A stretch of 64,000 nucleotides of DNA from NCBI GenBank assembly GCA_029215795.1, contig JARDYH010000002.1, forward strand, positions 293,105,973-293,169,972. The letters are read 5' to 3'. The stretch comes from Anniella stebbinsi (Eukaryota > Chordata > Lepidosauria > Squamata > Anniellidae). The position numbers were made by a program, and so were the translations under genes. Below are positions 1 to 11,328 of this stretch, in pieces; position 1 is the first letter of the stretch, and each line of letters begins with the position of its first letter. A model generated the notes under the pieces. It did no database searches, was not told the DNA's origin, and saw nothing but the letters and a program-made list of their open reading frames with translations.

Positions 1-1100
1 CCATGTTCCCGGGAATTAAATCCTGTATACTGGACATGCCCAGGGTGTGTCGGTGACCTGGTCAAGGGGTGAGGCCATTCCTTTCCCCATTTCTCTCCCC
101 CCCCCCATTGGCAGTAGATGCTTTGGACACAGGCTTTTTTCCCCACTTAGCACTATTACGTAGTAGCGCTATATCACTGCTCACCTTTCCTGTTTATTTT
201 TAATTTGCATTATTGCTCAGTTGCACTGTTTCATTTCTGTGTAGAAAGGAGGCTTCAACATTGCTACTTCACAGTCCTAATGTGCAATGTCACATTAGGG
301 TAATAGTCATAATTGAGTTGTACTGGGGTAGTAACTCATGTGAGGAGCAGGGCTTCAGTATTTATTTATTGCTAATATTTATTCAGTATTGCTAATTCAT
401 AGTCCTGGTGGATGTGAGGGGAGAGTTGTGGGGTAAACAACAGGATGTAATTAAACTCTTCCCTAAATTTCCCTGAGCAGGAAAGCATTGAGTGGGGCAG
501 GTAGCAAGCTTTGCTCATTTGCTGAGCAGCATCTGTGAAATTGATGACATTCAGTTCTACTTGCTGGACTCTGCCCACCAAACCCCGAAGTATGGCAGTT
601 TCACATTCCGTTTGACCTATGAAAGTGGGTTTTTAGGCAGTGTATACTCTGCTTTTCTTGCTTCATGTGCTGCTGACAGACCAACGCAATTTCATGAAAA
701 TCCAAATGTAACTAGAAAATGCTTCTGAATCTATTTCCATGAAGACTGGGCCCTGGTCTGAAAAAGACCTACAAGGAGGAGGTACCCATGAAGTCTTCTC
801 TTCCCCTTCAGCTTTAACTGAAGTTCAGGAAGACAAGGAGGCTGCAGGCAGATGGAAAGATGACTGTACAATGAAAGACAGGACACTCACACATGCTCCT
901 TGGCCACCTCATATGTAAGGTAAGCACAAGAACCCTGAACCACCAATGAGAATTCCTCTGAAATTTTCTTCTGCATTGAACATTTATTTTTGGAAAACTA
1001 TTTCGTTTCTATCAAATCGAATGAGAATGTGGAAGAATCTTTGGCATAACAAGAGTCTGGGTAGACCTGTATAGGATTGCATTGTAAAACACTGAACTTT
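1..1100. other. Unassigned AT-rich DNA
   Basis: No gene or repeat family is recognised. A 79-codon open frame at 492-728 (+) has no domain that I recognise and no sign of splice context; it may be a chance ORF. A short C-run lies near 100-110. Confidence 0.5.
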
Positions 1101-1455
1101 GGTCCCCTCTACAAGGATTCGCTTTTGCGCCCGATTAGGCGATTATGCGCATAATCGCTGAAGCGCATTTACACCTAATACCTCTGCATGAGAGGCGGCG
1201 AGAGGTGGCGAAGCGCATTAACGGATGACCAAAATGTGCTTTACAAGTAGTTAATGCGCATAAGCGCTTGTTCACATAGTCAAAATGCGCTTTAACGGCC
1301 GGAGCAAAATAAAACTCGCAATTTAACGTGCATTCGATAATGCGCATAATCGGAGAGATAACATGCCTCTACGCCCGATTTGCGCTCCGTTCTTGTAGAG
1401 GTAAATTTTTTAAAGTGCCTTGAAAGAGCTTTAAACCTCTTTTGTAGAGGCAGCC
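1101..1455 (+). mobile_element. Harbinger-type MITE, 'CTCTACAAG' family, copy 1
   Basis: This is a 355-bp non-autonomous element whose ends read GGTCCCCTCTACAAG on the left and, reverse complemented, GGCTGCCTCTACAAAAG on the right. It is flanked by TTT on both sides. The interior is unusually rich in TGCGCATAAT-like and GCGCATT-like words and has far more CpG than the flanks. Copies lie at 6025-6379 (inverted) and 19246-19590. The TAA target duplication of the third copy points to the PIF/Harbinger superfamily. An antisense 70-codon open frame (1135-1347) is shared with copy 2 but has no recognisable domain. Confidence 0.75.
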
Positions 1456-1523
1456 TTTTACTCAAGGCAACAAATTCTGCACCAGCAAATTCAAATGTTG
1501 TATGAATTCCACCCACAGTCTTT

Positions 1524-1646
1524 GGCTGTTTCTACACCAGGCTGTTTGCCTGGGATGTCCCCTGGCTGCTCCCTGTGCATCAATAGTGTGTATTAGGTAC
1601 TTCTGGGATCGCCCTCCCTCTACACCCCTATGGTGTAGAAAGGGCC
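1524..1646 (+). mobile_element. Harbinger-type MITE, 'TTCTACACCA' family, copy 1
   Basis: This is a 123-bp element with inverted ends GGCTGTTTCTACACCA and TGGTGTAGAAAGGGCC. It is the counterpart of 20274-20412, which has a TAA target duplication. The interior holds the shared segment GTGTGTATTAGGTACT followed by GGGATCGCCCTCCCTC. Confidence 0.7.
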
Positions 1647-4155
1647 AGAGGGTGTTTTGCAGAATTTATTCAGCTTCTGCTGTCCAGAGGGAAAGAGCAA
1701 AGCGCAATAGGGGACCCTGCTCTCAAGCCACTGGCATCCTTCGGAGCTTCACTCTAGCCTCAGAGATTTCACTAAATCAGGCCAATGCAACATATGGCCC
1801 ATCAAGCCAAACACATCTCACATCTCAGCAGCCACATATGGATGCCTATTAGGGGCTCAATAAACCTCCTGTCTTTAATGCCTGCTTAGTACTGCAGAAA
1901 CAAGCAACTTGTTCAGCACATGGCAGACTACACTGCTGGGCTATGTTGATTCGGAGGGAGCACAGGCTTGCACTAGGTGCTGCCCACACACATTCAAGTT
2001 TATTGTTTGCAATCATAAGGGATAGAAACTTTGTTGTTGTTGTTGTTGTTGTTGTTTTAAAAAACTGATATTTTTAGGATGCTGAGTTCCAAATCCAGTA
2101 CCACAATCCTTTCTTTTCAAGTGAATGCATGGATTCACAGAAGACACCCTGTCCTGAAAATGTTAAAACATTGTAAATGCTCCTGTGAATATATACCTAT
2201 TAACACAAGCTGTTTGCATTTTGAGAAGCAGAATAACCAAGGAGCATTGAGAAGGATAGCTGACATGTGATGGATACTTGGCATGACTTCCTTTTAACAC
2301 GGGCACTCTGAGGCCTGTGTGAAGCAATACAAGTTGCCAAGAGGAAGCTGGCATTTCAGTTAATGTTTCTGACACATGTGGCATAATTGCTTGAAGAAAA
2401 AAGAAATTACTAAAAGACTGGCTTCCTAGACAAATCATGTAAATCAATGTATATATTCTAAATTCCAAAAGACTAGCCCTGTTAATCTATAGTTATAAAA
2501 AGACAAAGGGGACAATCTACTGCGAAGTGCTCCTGCGCAAGTCCTGCTGAAATAAATGAGTACTACTGTGAACTTACAATGGTTCAATTGATGAGGATGA
2601 GGCTTGTGCTAGAGAACATCCTGGCTATGCAAAGGGCTAGGCCACCAGAGCTACAAATGGTTGTATAGCCCTATGCATGCTGCCTATTCAGAAGTAAATC
2701 CTACTGAGTTCAGTCTGACTTACTCCCAAGTAAGTCTTGATTACTAACGGCAAAGTCATAGAAAACAGCCTGCTTCTTCACAAAAAGGCCAGTGAAGGTG
2801 GTAGGTGTGTTCATACTTGGAATGAGATGTTCTGAATCTAAAGCCAATTATCGAGGTAAAAATGAAAGAAAATAGGAAAACAAGTCCCAGCTCATGAAAC
2901 TGGTACAACCGTATCCTACATCACATTAGTTCCCCTGTAATGGAGAATAAGATGATATACACATTGCAAGAAATGTGGTCTTCGGAAAACAAACTATCAT
3001 TCATATATATACAAGTATAGGTGTCGCATTTCGGGGTCCATTTGTTCCTTACAGAATAGTGTTCCAGGAATACAGGTCCTGATACGCAGCGATTTCTGGC
3101 TACCCAGCAATTGTGGCACAGATGCCCCCTATATATTTTTTCTACACTTGAAGTGGAGAATTAGTTAAGGTAAAGGCAGCAGATTCTGAGAAGTGGATTA
3201 CCACCCTCCCCCACCCACTAACTCTCACATTTTGCTATGTCTAGATGAAAGGAGGAGATACCATTTCATTCAAGTATGAGTTCCTGGCATGTTGCATTTT
3301 CTGGCTACCCATGAGAGTTGCACAAGTACATCCTATTTGGCTACTCCTAAAGTGGAAGAACAAGACGATACATAGGCAGCAGATCCACAGATACAGGGAT
3401 TTTTGAAAAACAGCAATTATATTTTGTTACACCTACACTGGAGATGTAAATAGTATTCCAGGTATAAAATTCTGCCATAGCATTTTCTCAAAACATATCC
3501 TGTTCATTTGAGGGCCAAAGATGGATGTAACTTATAACCTAAATAGCTGCTGGAACATAAGACATGAATCCCAAGCAATTTAGAAATAAGAATGTGGGTA
3601 CAATTCCTGTTGTCTTCTGGCTTCGTTGTGTTAATTTAATATCTAAGTGAGAAATTTATCTCTGAGCAAGATGTTTCTTGCATAGATGATTAGATAGATC
3701 TCAGGAATTGCACTCGGTAAAAAAGATGGCCTTAATTTGAGACATAATGACAGATATCCATTTCTGGAAAGGTTTCAGTGGCTCTAAGTATAAGCATATT
3801 CAGACATTCACAAGAGAACTGGTACTGTCTGCAATGCAAAAATATATAATTGCTCAACTTAGCAAAGATTCAGCAGTCATCTTGCACAAATTATTAGGTC
3901 AACAGCATCACTGTGTGAAACTGGGAGGCACTATGGAGGCAAAAATGAAGTGGTGTACTATGCAACAAAATATTTTGGAGCAATTTCCCCCCTGGAGGAG
4001 TTGATAATCTTATGGCATAACATACAACCCACACCCATATACTTAATTTATATGTCAAAAACCTAATAGCATGCTTATATCACATTCACAATGGGATACA
4101 AGCATGTCTGAACGACTAAAAGTTTACCCTACAATTACCTCGCCCTTCCCTTTTA
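1647..4155. other. Unassigned DNA with a GTT microsatellite and old repeat scraps
   Basis: A (GTT)n microsatellite lies at about 2031-2056. A fragment of a common repeat with the core CTGAGTTCAGTCTGACTTACTC is present at about 2680-2750; relatives lie near 15256 and 41815. Segments around 3090-3185 and 3295-3395 share the order TTTCTGGCTACCCA ... AGTGGA ... GGCAGCAGAT, suggesting an old tandem duplication. No coding exon is recognised. Confidence 0.45.
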
Positions 4156-4196
4156 TAACAATGCTATAAATCACCAACTGATTTATAGCATTGTTA
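4156..4196. repeat. Perfect short hairpin
   Basis: Two 18-base arms (4156-4173 and 4179-4196) around the loop CCAAC are exact reverse complements apart from the outermost context. It may be the remnant of a very small MITE. No function is implied by the sequence. Confidence 0.6.
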
Positions 4197-5257
4197 ATTG
4201 AGTGCCACCTAGTAATACCAACTTACAAGCCTTTAAAGAGCGAGTAGCTGGGGAGTTTGTTAGAAGAGTATAAAAATAGTAATTTGCAGTGGCCGCTGAT
4301 AGCAAGTTTAGAGCCAGGGCCATTGCTCTAGTAGAAAACTAATACTCCCTTCTCCATGGTCATCAAAGATAATATCAATCCAATGTCTTTGTGTGTTGTG
4401 ACTGCACAGTGATTCAGGTTATCTTTTGCTTGGGAGAAGAGATAGGCTGGAGACAAAGAGAAGTGATCATTGGGGCAGGGAGGAAATGACAGAGCTGAAG
4501 CAGTCTCTATCACAGGGGTGGAGAACATGAGGCCTGGGGGCCAAATCTGGCCCTCTGGGGTTCCCAGATTGCCACATCACCTTTCCCTGACTCCACCCCC
4601 TTACTTCCAACCACCATTTGGTGGTTTCCCAGCTTTTTTGCCATTTCCCCCCATTCTAAAAGGTTGAAATGCCTCTTCTAAGGCTGTTACTAGCAGTAAA
4701 TGATTTAAGCCACAATATGCTCATTTTGGGGGGTATTTCTGGTCCCTTTGGCCCATCCACTCTAGCTGAAAGAGCTTCCCAACCACTGCTATATCTGAAA
4801 ACTCTTTTCTATGGCACGAGCAGGATGTCCATCACCAGGTATGCAAGTATATTGCAGGAACCTCAGATGTGGGGAAAGCACCATACACCTCTGTGCCCTC
4901 TGAATGTAGAAACCTTTTGCATCTCTGTGAGGTTCCTGTCAGTGGAGACTGAACCACCAAATATTAGGAGTGGTGGGCAGGTTTTGTTTGTTCTCAAGCA
5001 GAAGTGGACAAAAATGGCCTCCTGAAATTTGCAGGAATATCATAATGCGGGGTTACTATTTTGCCAAATATTCTCTTGGGAAGAGGAGGAGATTTTGTTG
5101 AGTTTTACTTTTCCCAATAGGAGAGAATGGCAGCCATAACTGAGAAAAATAAAGGTGGTGTCCTTGGGAACACCACTAGGGTGGGAGATAAACCTATCTT
5201 GCACCTCTGGTAACCACAGTGGCTTGACCACTCTCAGCTATGCCCCAGGTTGCAAAC
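4197..5257. other. Unassigned DNA with a probable hAT fragment
   Basis: About 4512-4575 begins CAGGGGTGGAGAACATGAGG and continues with CCAAATCTGGCCC, the usual start of a hAT/Charlie-like MITE. I could not locate its other end. The rest has no recognisable gene. Confidence 0.35.
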
Positions 5258-5430
5258 ATAGGAAACTTCCTTATACTGAGTCAAACCATTGGTTCATTTA
5301 GCCCAGTACTGTCAATAGTGACTGGCAGCAGCTCTCCATGTTTCCAGCAGGGTTTTTTTCCAGCCATACCTGGAGACACAGGGAATGAACCTGGGACCTT
5401 CTGCATGCAAAGCATGTTTTCTACAACTGT
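5258..5430 (-). repeat. tRNA-derived SINE
   Basis: Read on the minus strand, the segment starts with a tRNA-like head: a degraded box A region (GTAGAAAACATGCTTTGCATG), then box B GGTTCATTCCC, followed by a body ending in CTCAGTATAAGG ... CCTATG. Box B matches the RNA polymerase III consensus GGTTCRANNCC closely. The same SINE occurs on the plus strand at 52046-52311 and as a scrap at 63558-63622. It is not a functional tRNA gene because the head lacks a foldable cloverleaf and carries a long unrelated tail. Confidence 0.65.
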
Positions 5431-6024
5431 TCTATGTTCTCTCCGGTTCCCTTTGACGCATATAATTGTGTCAGGGAATTGAGATCATTCTTATAATCAC
5501 AATGAATACTGTTCAATATTTATCAAGCGCCTACAACAACTAGATGCTATATATAGAAGTAATCAGATATTGTTACGATGACCCGGACTACCAGAAATAA
5601 CATGGACAGACCTGGAGGCAAATCCAAGTCCAATAGGTGAATCAGTAGCATTACATTTGGGTGCCAGAAACAAGCCAGAGTCCAGCAAGTTGGGACTGTC
5701 CAAATTGGTGACTACTGAGCCAGTATTCCCAGGGAGCTGGACCTCACCATCATTCTTGCCTCCACCAGGGGCCTCACATGGCAATCCTGCTCACCTCTTC
5801 AAACAGCATGCCTGCCCAGAAAGAGATGATCATGATGGAGAGGTAGCGGGGTGCCAGAGCAATCCCTTTAAAGATCTCTATTTTCCAGTAAGAGGGTAGG
5901 TGCTGGAGGTGAGGTAGGCAGGCTGATGAACTATTTAAAGGCTCAGTTAGCCCCCAGTACTTGTAGGAAGAAGATATTTCTGAAAGTTGCCAGTTTGCTG
6001 TGGAATCCATGAGTCGGATTCATA
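5431..6024. other. Unassigned DNA
   Basis: No repeat family or exon is recognised in this stretch. Confidence 0.4.
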
Positions 6025-6379
6025 GGGTGCCTCTACATGAGGCATTTAAAGCTCTTTCAAGGCGCATTAAAAAAATTACCTCTACAAGAACGGAGCGCAA
6101 ATCGGGCATAGAGGCACGTTATCCCCCCGATTATGCGCATTATTGAATGCGCGTTAAATCGCGAGTTTTATTTTGCTCCGTCTGTTAAAGCGCATTTTGA
6201 CTGTGTGAATAGGCGCTTATGCGCATTAACTACTTGTAAAGTGCATTTTGGACATCTGTTAATGCGCTTCGCTGCCTCTCGCCGCCTCTTGTGCAGAGGG
6301 ATTAGGTGTAAATGCGCTTCTGCGATTATGCGCATAATCGCCTAACCAGGCGCAAAAGCGAATCCTTGTAGAGGGGACC
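6025..6379 (-). mobile_element. Harbinger-type MITE, 'CTCTACAAG' family, copy 2 (inverted)
   Basis: This copy is in the opposite orientation to copies 1 and 3. The left end is GGGTGCCTCTACATGAGG and the right end is CCTTGTAGAGGGGACC. Its 70-codon frame at 6133-6345 matches the antisense frame of copy 1 with only scattered changes and no stop. The flanking triplets (ATA and AGA) do not match, so the target duplication has decayed. Confidence 0.75.
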
Positions 6380-7034
6380 AGAGAAATCTTATGTGATTTC
6401 AGTCCATTTTGGACATTCCAAAGAGGAGAGGCCTTACATGCACCTGTCCACCAGAGGGAGTGAAAACACCATATCTTCATATTGCTGGAAAAAATAATGT
6501 ATTGGAGTATATAATAATACAAAAAGTAGGAAGTGGAAAGGGCCCAGGGTCATCCATGCGTCATACACACATAGAATCAGGATCTTCTGTATCAAAACAT
6601 CCCTAAAAAGTCAGTTCATGTCATTCAGTGTGCAATAAACAAGACTGGAAAAGATGTATCATGCTGGAGGTTCTTAAGGGACAAGGAATTTAAACATTGA
6701 CTCAGGGAAAGCAGGAAGACTACAGCTGAAGGCAAAAGCACTTCAGAAATATTACCCTGCTAAACCAAATGTGATCATTGTCAGCATCCAGTCATGCCCA
6801 TAGAATCTAAACACCCAGCCCTTGTACAAGGGAACATCTTATCCTCTTGCATGATTTATGCAAACAAAGCATATTCACACAGACATTCATATTTTGCATA
6901 ATTTATTCTGCCTTGGCTTGTCATGGGAAGAGGGAAGAGTTGCGTGTGGCACAGAAGCCCTACTCATTTGAACATTGATTTCATCGTGCGCTGTTAAGAT
7001 ACTTCCACACCTACTTTCACAGCTATAAAAGGAA
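6380..7034. other. Unassigned DNA
   Basis: No gene or repeat is recognised here. Confidence 0.4.
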
Positions 7035-7495
7035 AACTACATTTCTGGGCTCCAAAGTGCTGGCCTTGACCTTTGAAGCTCTTCATGGGTTCGGAACAGG
7101 GTACTTGAAGGTCCTCCTGTCTCCATATGAACCTGCTCACATACTAACCTCTTAAATGGGAGGCCTCTTCCAAGTTCCCTCACCATCTGAGGTGAGCCAG
7201 GTGGCCACCGGAGAGAAGACCTTCCTGATGGTGACACTCCAGTTGTGGAAGGCTTTCCTCAGAGAGGTTCACCTTATTTTCCTTTTAGCCGCAGCCTTTT
7301 TATTTTCCGAGCTTTTTGATGCAGTTTTAATCCTGCTGACTGTTTTAAGTGGCTTTTATAATTTTGTGGCTTTTAGCTTATTTTCTTTTTCTGTCTACAT
7401 TTTAATTGTTTTATTCTTTTGAAAGATGCCCTGGGACTATGATTAAAGGGAAGTATTGACTACAATAAATGGATAAGCAAATGAATGAATAGAAA
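7035..7495 (+). pseudogene. L2-like LINE, 3' end of ORF2 and 3' UTR
   Basis: The plus strand encodes the reverse-transcriptase C-terminal remnant LTFEALHGFGTGYLK, then LLSPYEPAH, as in L2-like LINEs (family pattern YKALHGLGPGYL...SPY). A stop after SYEPAHILTS-like sequence and frame damage show that it is dead. The following T-rich part resembles the L2 3' UTR and ends in short AAAT/GAATGA units near 7490. It is a 5'-truncated copy, the normal outcome of target-primed reverse transcription. Confidence 0.6.
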
Positions 7496-8461
7496 CTTGT
7501 TATTAAAAAAGGAAGGGAGGGACCAAAGCTGAGATTCTCAGGGTATTGAATTCTGGAGCCAGCCCCAAACTCCATGCAGAAATGTTGCAATTGCACAGGA
7601 CATACAGCCCTTGCTTAGACTGGACACTCCAGTAGACCTGCGCTGGCTTTAAACACCACCACAGAAAAACAACTGCAGGGTGAGTTCAGTGGTGTGTGTG
7701 TTTATGCTACTATATATAAGAGGCATCGCCTCACTGACTTCTATCAGCCGTTCTACCACAACAGTCTGGCATCTCTGAGCTCAATAACACCAATTCATGG
7801 ATAACAGTTAGCTCATATTGCACTAGCATATTTAGTGAGCAATCCTATGTCCCCTAGGCAGCGTCTGGAGGGAGGGGACATAGGATCTTTCAGTTTTCTG
7901 GCTCGGAGCCCATGGGCAGTGCTTCGAGCTGGAAGCTGGGAAACCATGCTCCCTACCTCCTCCCCTCCCCCTTGCAGCCACAGTGGCTGCCACTCTAGGC
8001 TTGTAAAACTGAGCACAGAGAGGGCAAAAGGGGGGCATTCCCAGGGGTGGGGAGGGGAGGAGGCCACGGAAGTTTCTTTAGACAGCTTCTTACGGGATGC
8101 GCAGCCTCCCTCTTCCACTCTGAAGCTCCCCAGGTAGCTGCTCAATATTGAGCATCTAGCAACAATTGCAGGGAGGACAGAGCACAGAGGAAAGGATCCC
8201 CTCCATCCTTCATGTTCCCTGCATTGGATACTCACCTTTAATAGCTATAATGGAAGTCCTGTCTAGATAAGAATATTGCTGGTAAAAACAGTATCCCTTC
8301 AGATTGCAGGGGAGTATTGAATGCTTCGTCCCCACCCCTAAATGTTCCAAGACATAGAAAACTAGCAAGTCAGGGAGAAGACTAAAGGGGGCTCATCTAT
8401 TTTCTCTGATATTATATTTATATGTGCAGAAATACACACACACAGCATAGTTATACTATAC
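7496..8461. other. Unassigned DNA
   Basis: No gene is recognised. Open frames on both strands at 7813-8235 overlap each other in a GC-richer patch and have no domain, so I treat them as chance. Confidence 0.4.
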
Positions 8462-8790
8462 CAGGGATAAGTAACCCAGTGCCTCCCAGATGTTTTGGAC
8501 TACAATGTCCATAATTCCTGGCCATTGGTCATGCTGAGGCTTATAGGAGATGTAGTCCTAAACCTGCTGGGAGAGATCCGTGAACTTACCAGTCTTCAGG
8601 AATTTAAACGATCTATAAAGACTGAGCTCTTCCGGCAGGCCTACTCAGATGAATTTTAAGTGTTTTATTGGTGTTTTATTGGTATTTTAATGATGTATTG
8701 GTTTTGTGTATTTTTAATCAGTTTTGTGTGTTTTATGATGATGTTGTTCCCTGCCTCGATCCGGAGGGAGAGGCGGGTAATAATTAAATA

Positions 8791-8832
<42 letters not shown>

Positions 8833-8864
8833 ACATCTGGACAGCACCAGGTTGCCTACCCCTG
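8462..8864 (+). mobile_element. hAT MITE with perfect 8-bp target duplication
   Basis: The ends are CAGGGATAAGTAACC and GGTTGCCTACCCCTG. They are flanked on both sides by TACTATAC (8454-8461 and 8865-8872), an exact 8-bp duplication that is diagnostic of the hAT superfamily. The arms carry the frequent reptile MITE motifs CAGATGTTTTGGACTACA and AACATCTGGA. A LINE tail is inserted at 8564-8829. Relatives or fragments lie at 14567, 14960, 21741, 27607, 41517 and 52128. Confidence 0.9.
8564..8829 (+). mobile_element. LINE 3' tail nested in the hAT MITE
   Basis: A 5'-truncated LINE end interrupts the MITE and is flanked by TAAAC on both sides (8559-8563 and 8830-8834), a 5-bp target duplication. 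It encodes LTSLQEFKRSIKTELFRQAY, the typical last conserved block of an L2/CR1-like ORF2. A T-rich 3' UTR, CCCTGCCTCGATCCGGAGGG and a (TTA)n tail follow. The same tail occurs at 16108-16262. Confidence 0.75.
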
Positions 8865-8872
8865 TACTATAC

Positions 8873-9738
8873 ACACACATGGGTATAGTCCAGGGAACCT
8901 CTTCTGTCATTAATTAGCTATTTGTATAGATCAAGCCTCTGTTACAGCTACAACCTGTCCTAGTATAAGGTGACTCAACTCTAATCCTTGAATAGATGTT
9001 GAAAACAGTCCATGCTTAGAAAGGTATCATTAAGCAAAACTTAGAAATAAAGATGAAAGATTTTCTGATATTACATTGCATTAGAAGTACAGTTGCCAAC
9101 TCCGGATAAATGCATCTTTTAAAACTGCATTAATTGAAATTTCACTGGCCCATAGACAATGAATGAGATTTGCATTTTTCTGCTCTCCTCCATTAATAAG
9201 TATATGAATTACTGCAGTGACAGACAGAAGTGATTTTCACATTTTAAACCTTTGCTGTAAAGTATTCCATGAGTGAGATTCATGAAATAGTGCTTAGTAT
9301 TTTCCTATTATGGCCTGTTCTCGGTTAGTTTTTTAGATCTGAAAGAGCTTATGTAAATGTTTCCCACTAGTACACTCATGATTTGATCTGACTTTGAAAT
9401 AATGCTGAAAAAGCAAGTTTTATGTTCACTGCTAAAAATTAATGTAGACAGAAAGAACCTCGCAAGAACCATCACAACTGACATATAAAAATATCCTGCA
9501 CTTACAAATGCCTGGCAGGGCTAGGGGAGGGGTGGCATGGCTGAAATATTACATCCATTAGCAGAATCAAAGATATCGTAAACTTCATGAGGAACGCGGC
9601 TGTCAAAATACTTTTAAATGAAGATGCTGCACTTGCCTCGTTAATTCTAACTTTGGTCTCCAAATACTTTTTGACTGAACAGCTTCACTTTTTGAAAGTA
9701 TGGGCATCACAGTCTTGATCACACTCGTCAAATAATGG
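8873..9738. other. Unassigned AT-rich DNA
   Basis: No gene or repeat family is recognised. Confidence 0.4.
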
Positions 9739-10103
9739 TAGAGTGGCCACGTGTCCTCTTTTACAGAGGACAGTCCTCTGTTTGAAGGCATCCTCCATTT
9801 GTTTGAAGAGTAGGGCTGACCTGTCCAATTTAAGGATAAGGTATCATAAGAACAGTTGCACATTAACAGTTAGCACATGGAGAGCATAGTACACAAGCGA
9901 GTGCACAGGCCACTTGGTCACAATGGTCCACACTATAATAAAGTTTACCGTATTTCTATTCATATTATAATAATTCTAAATTTGCATCTATACATATAAA
10001 TTAGCATATGCACATTTTATGCAAATTGGCATCTTCTTTTGTCCTTTTTGGGGGGAGGTGACGCATTTCCTCTTTTTGGATGATTCGTACATGACCATCT
10101 TAA
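9739..10103 (+). repeat. Dispersed 'GTGGCCA' repeat, copy 1
   Basis: This is one of four copies in the window (others at 10780-11124, 43505-44031 and 61294-61669). Shared blocks include CAGAGGACAGTCCTCTGTTTG, CTAAATTTGCATC, ACATATAAATTAGCATATGC and a closing ATTCGTA...GACCATCTTAA. The ends are loosely inverted (TAGAGTGGCCAC versus TTAAGATGGTCATG), so a DNA-transposon MITE is the likely class. No clear target duplication is visible. Confidence 0.6.
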
Positions 10104-10779
10104 ATAACGGTGTCCTTTAAGTTATCTGATGTACCTGATGTATTAGCGTCAGTATGATAACCATCCCTGAAGCAGTCTTCCAAAGTCTTGATGCTGTGAA
10201 TAAACCCTTGCAGAAAATATATTTTAGAGCATTTTCACACATGCATGGCTAGCCACAGACTTAGGATGGATGAGCAGCTCATAGAAGCTGCTCATAATCC
10301 ATGCTTTCTCGTTGCATTCTGGCATACAGAAGATCCTCACCGAGTGTGAAATAAGAATTGTGGAACTGAGCAAGACACACATCCTTCCCCCTCCCTCGAG
10401 GTAGGACAGAGCCGTCACCCCTGGTGGCCTGCAGCGGGCTTCTTGTCACAAAAATCTGGAGTTGGTCCTGTTCATACTAAATAAATACTCCTTAGAGCTT
10501 CTGTTGCACTGTTTCTGCAGAATGTCAAGGTAGTTTTGAATGAGCAGGACTCCAGTGTTTAATTTGATTAAGGGTATTTGATATCTTCTGTGAATGAGAA
10601 GTGCTCTACCTATCTGGAATAGATTATTGGCTCATCATACATTACCTGTGCAGAACTGTGTGACCTCAAGATTGGCAGGTGAGAAGTGTCCTCTGCCACA
10701 CTCACCGGAGGAGACACAGGGATCTTTAAAGTGAGATAAACCTTCACTTGTTCTGTAGGAAATATGAATCTTAGTGTCT
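10104..10779. other. Unassigned DNA
   Basis: No gene or repeat is recognised. Confidence 0.4.
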
Positions 10780-11124
10780 AGGTTGGCCACTTCTGCATCA
10801 CCAAAAAAGAGGAAATGCATCAACCCCCCCCCCCCAAAAGTGGACACATATCTGCATAAATTTTGTACATACTAATTTATGTGTATAGGTGCACTTTTTA
10901 AAATTATTCTCATAGTTTAAATAGAAATGCAATACATTTCACAGTGGGCAAGACTACGACCAGGTTACCTGTGTGTCTACTCAGTCCAGGTGCTAACTGC
11001 TGATAGGCAATATCAGTGTCCCTACTCTCCCTTCTTATGATTCTTTATCTTTGAACCTGACTTGGCCTGGAGAGACCTTCAGACAGAGGACTGTCCACCA
11101 TAACGTAGGACACATGCCCACCCT
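10780..11124 (-). repeat. Dispersed 'GTGGCCA' repeat, copy 2 (inverted)
   Basis: On the minus strand this matches 9739-10103. It begins TAGGGTGGGCATGTGTCCTA and contains GAGGACAGTCCTCTG-type sequence; near its end it has AGAGGAAATGCATC in plus orientation and GGTTGGCCA at 10782-10790. A 14-base C-run at about 10825 is a local slippage tract. Confidence 0.6.
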
Positions 11125-11165
11125 AGTGATGTCTGAGCTATGGCTGTAAGATTCGTACTGTGAGC

Positions 11166-11328
11166 AGTATCCAACAGGACACAGCCACTAATGCAAATAA
11201 CATTGTGTTAGCATAAACTACTATAGTGCAGTGCCAGTTTCCTGAGGAAATTGGCCTGGCAACTAAGGCTATTAGAATTATGCTAGCGTGACAAAATTTA
11301 CATTAGTGGTTGCGCCCTGTTGGATCCT
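11166..11328. repeat. Small inverted-repeat element
   Basis: The arm CCAACAGGACACAGCCACTA at 11171 pairs with TAGTGGTTGCGCCCTGTTGG ending at 11323, with about four mismatches over 28 bases. The roughly 100-bp middle is unrelated. It is probably a MITE of unknown superfamily. Confidence 0.5.

Noticed and set aside
492..728. 79-codon ORF at the left edge as a host gene
   Set aside because: No domain, no splice context, and no codon or composition contrast with its surroundings; compatible with chance.
5258..5430. A tRNA gene on the minus strand
   Set aside because: Box B is good, but the head does not fold as a tRNA and is followed by a SINE body that recurs elsewhere in the window.
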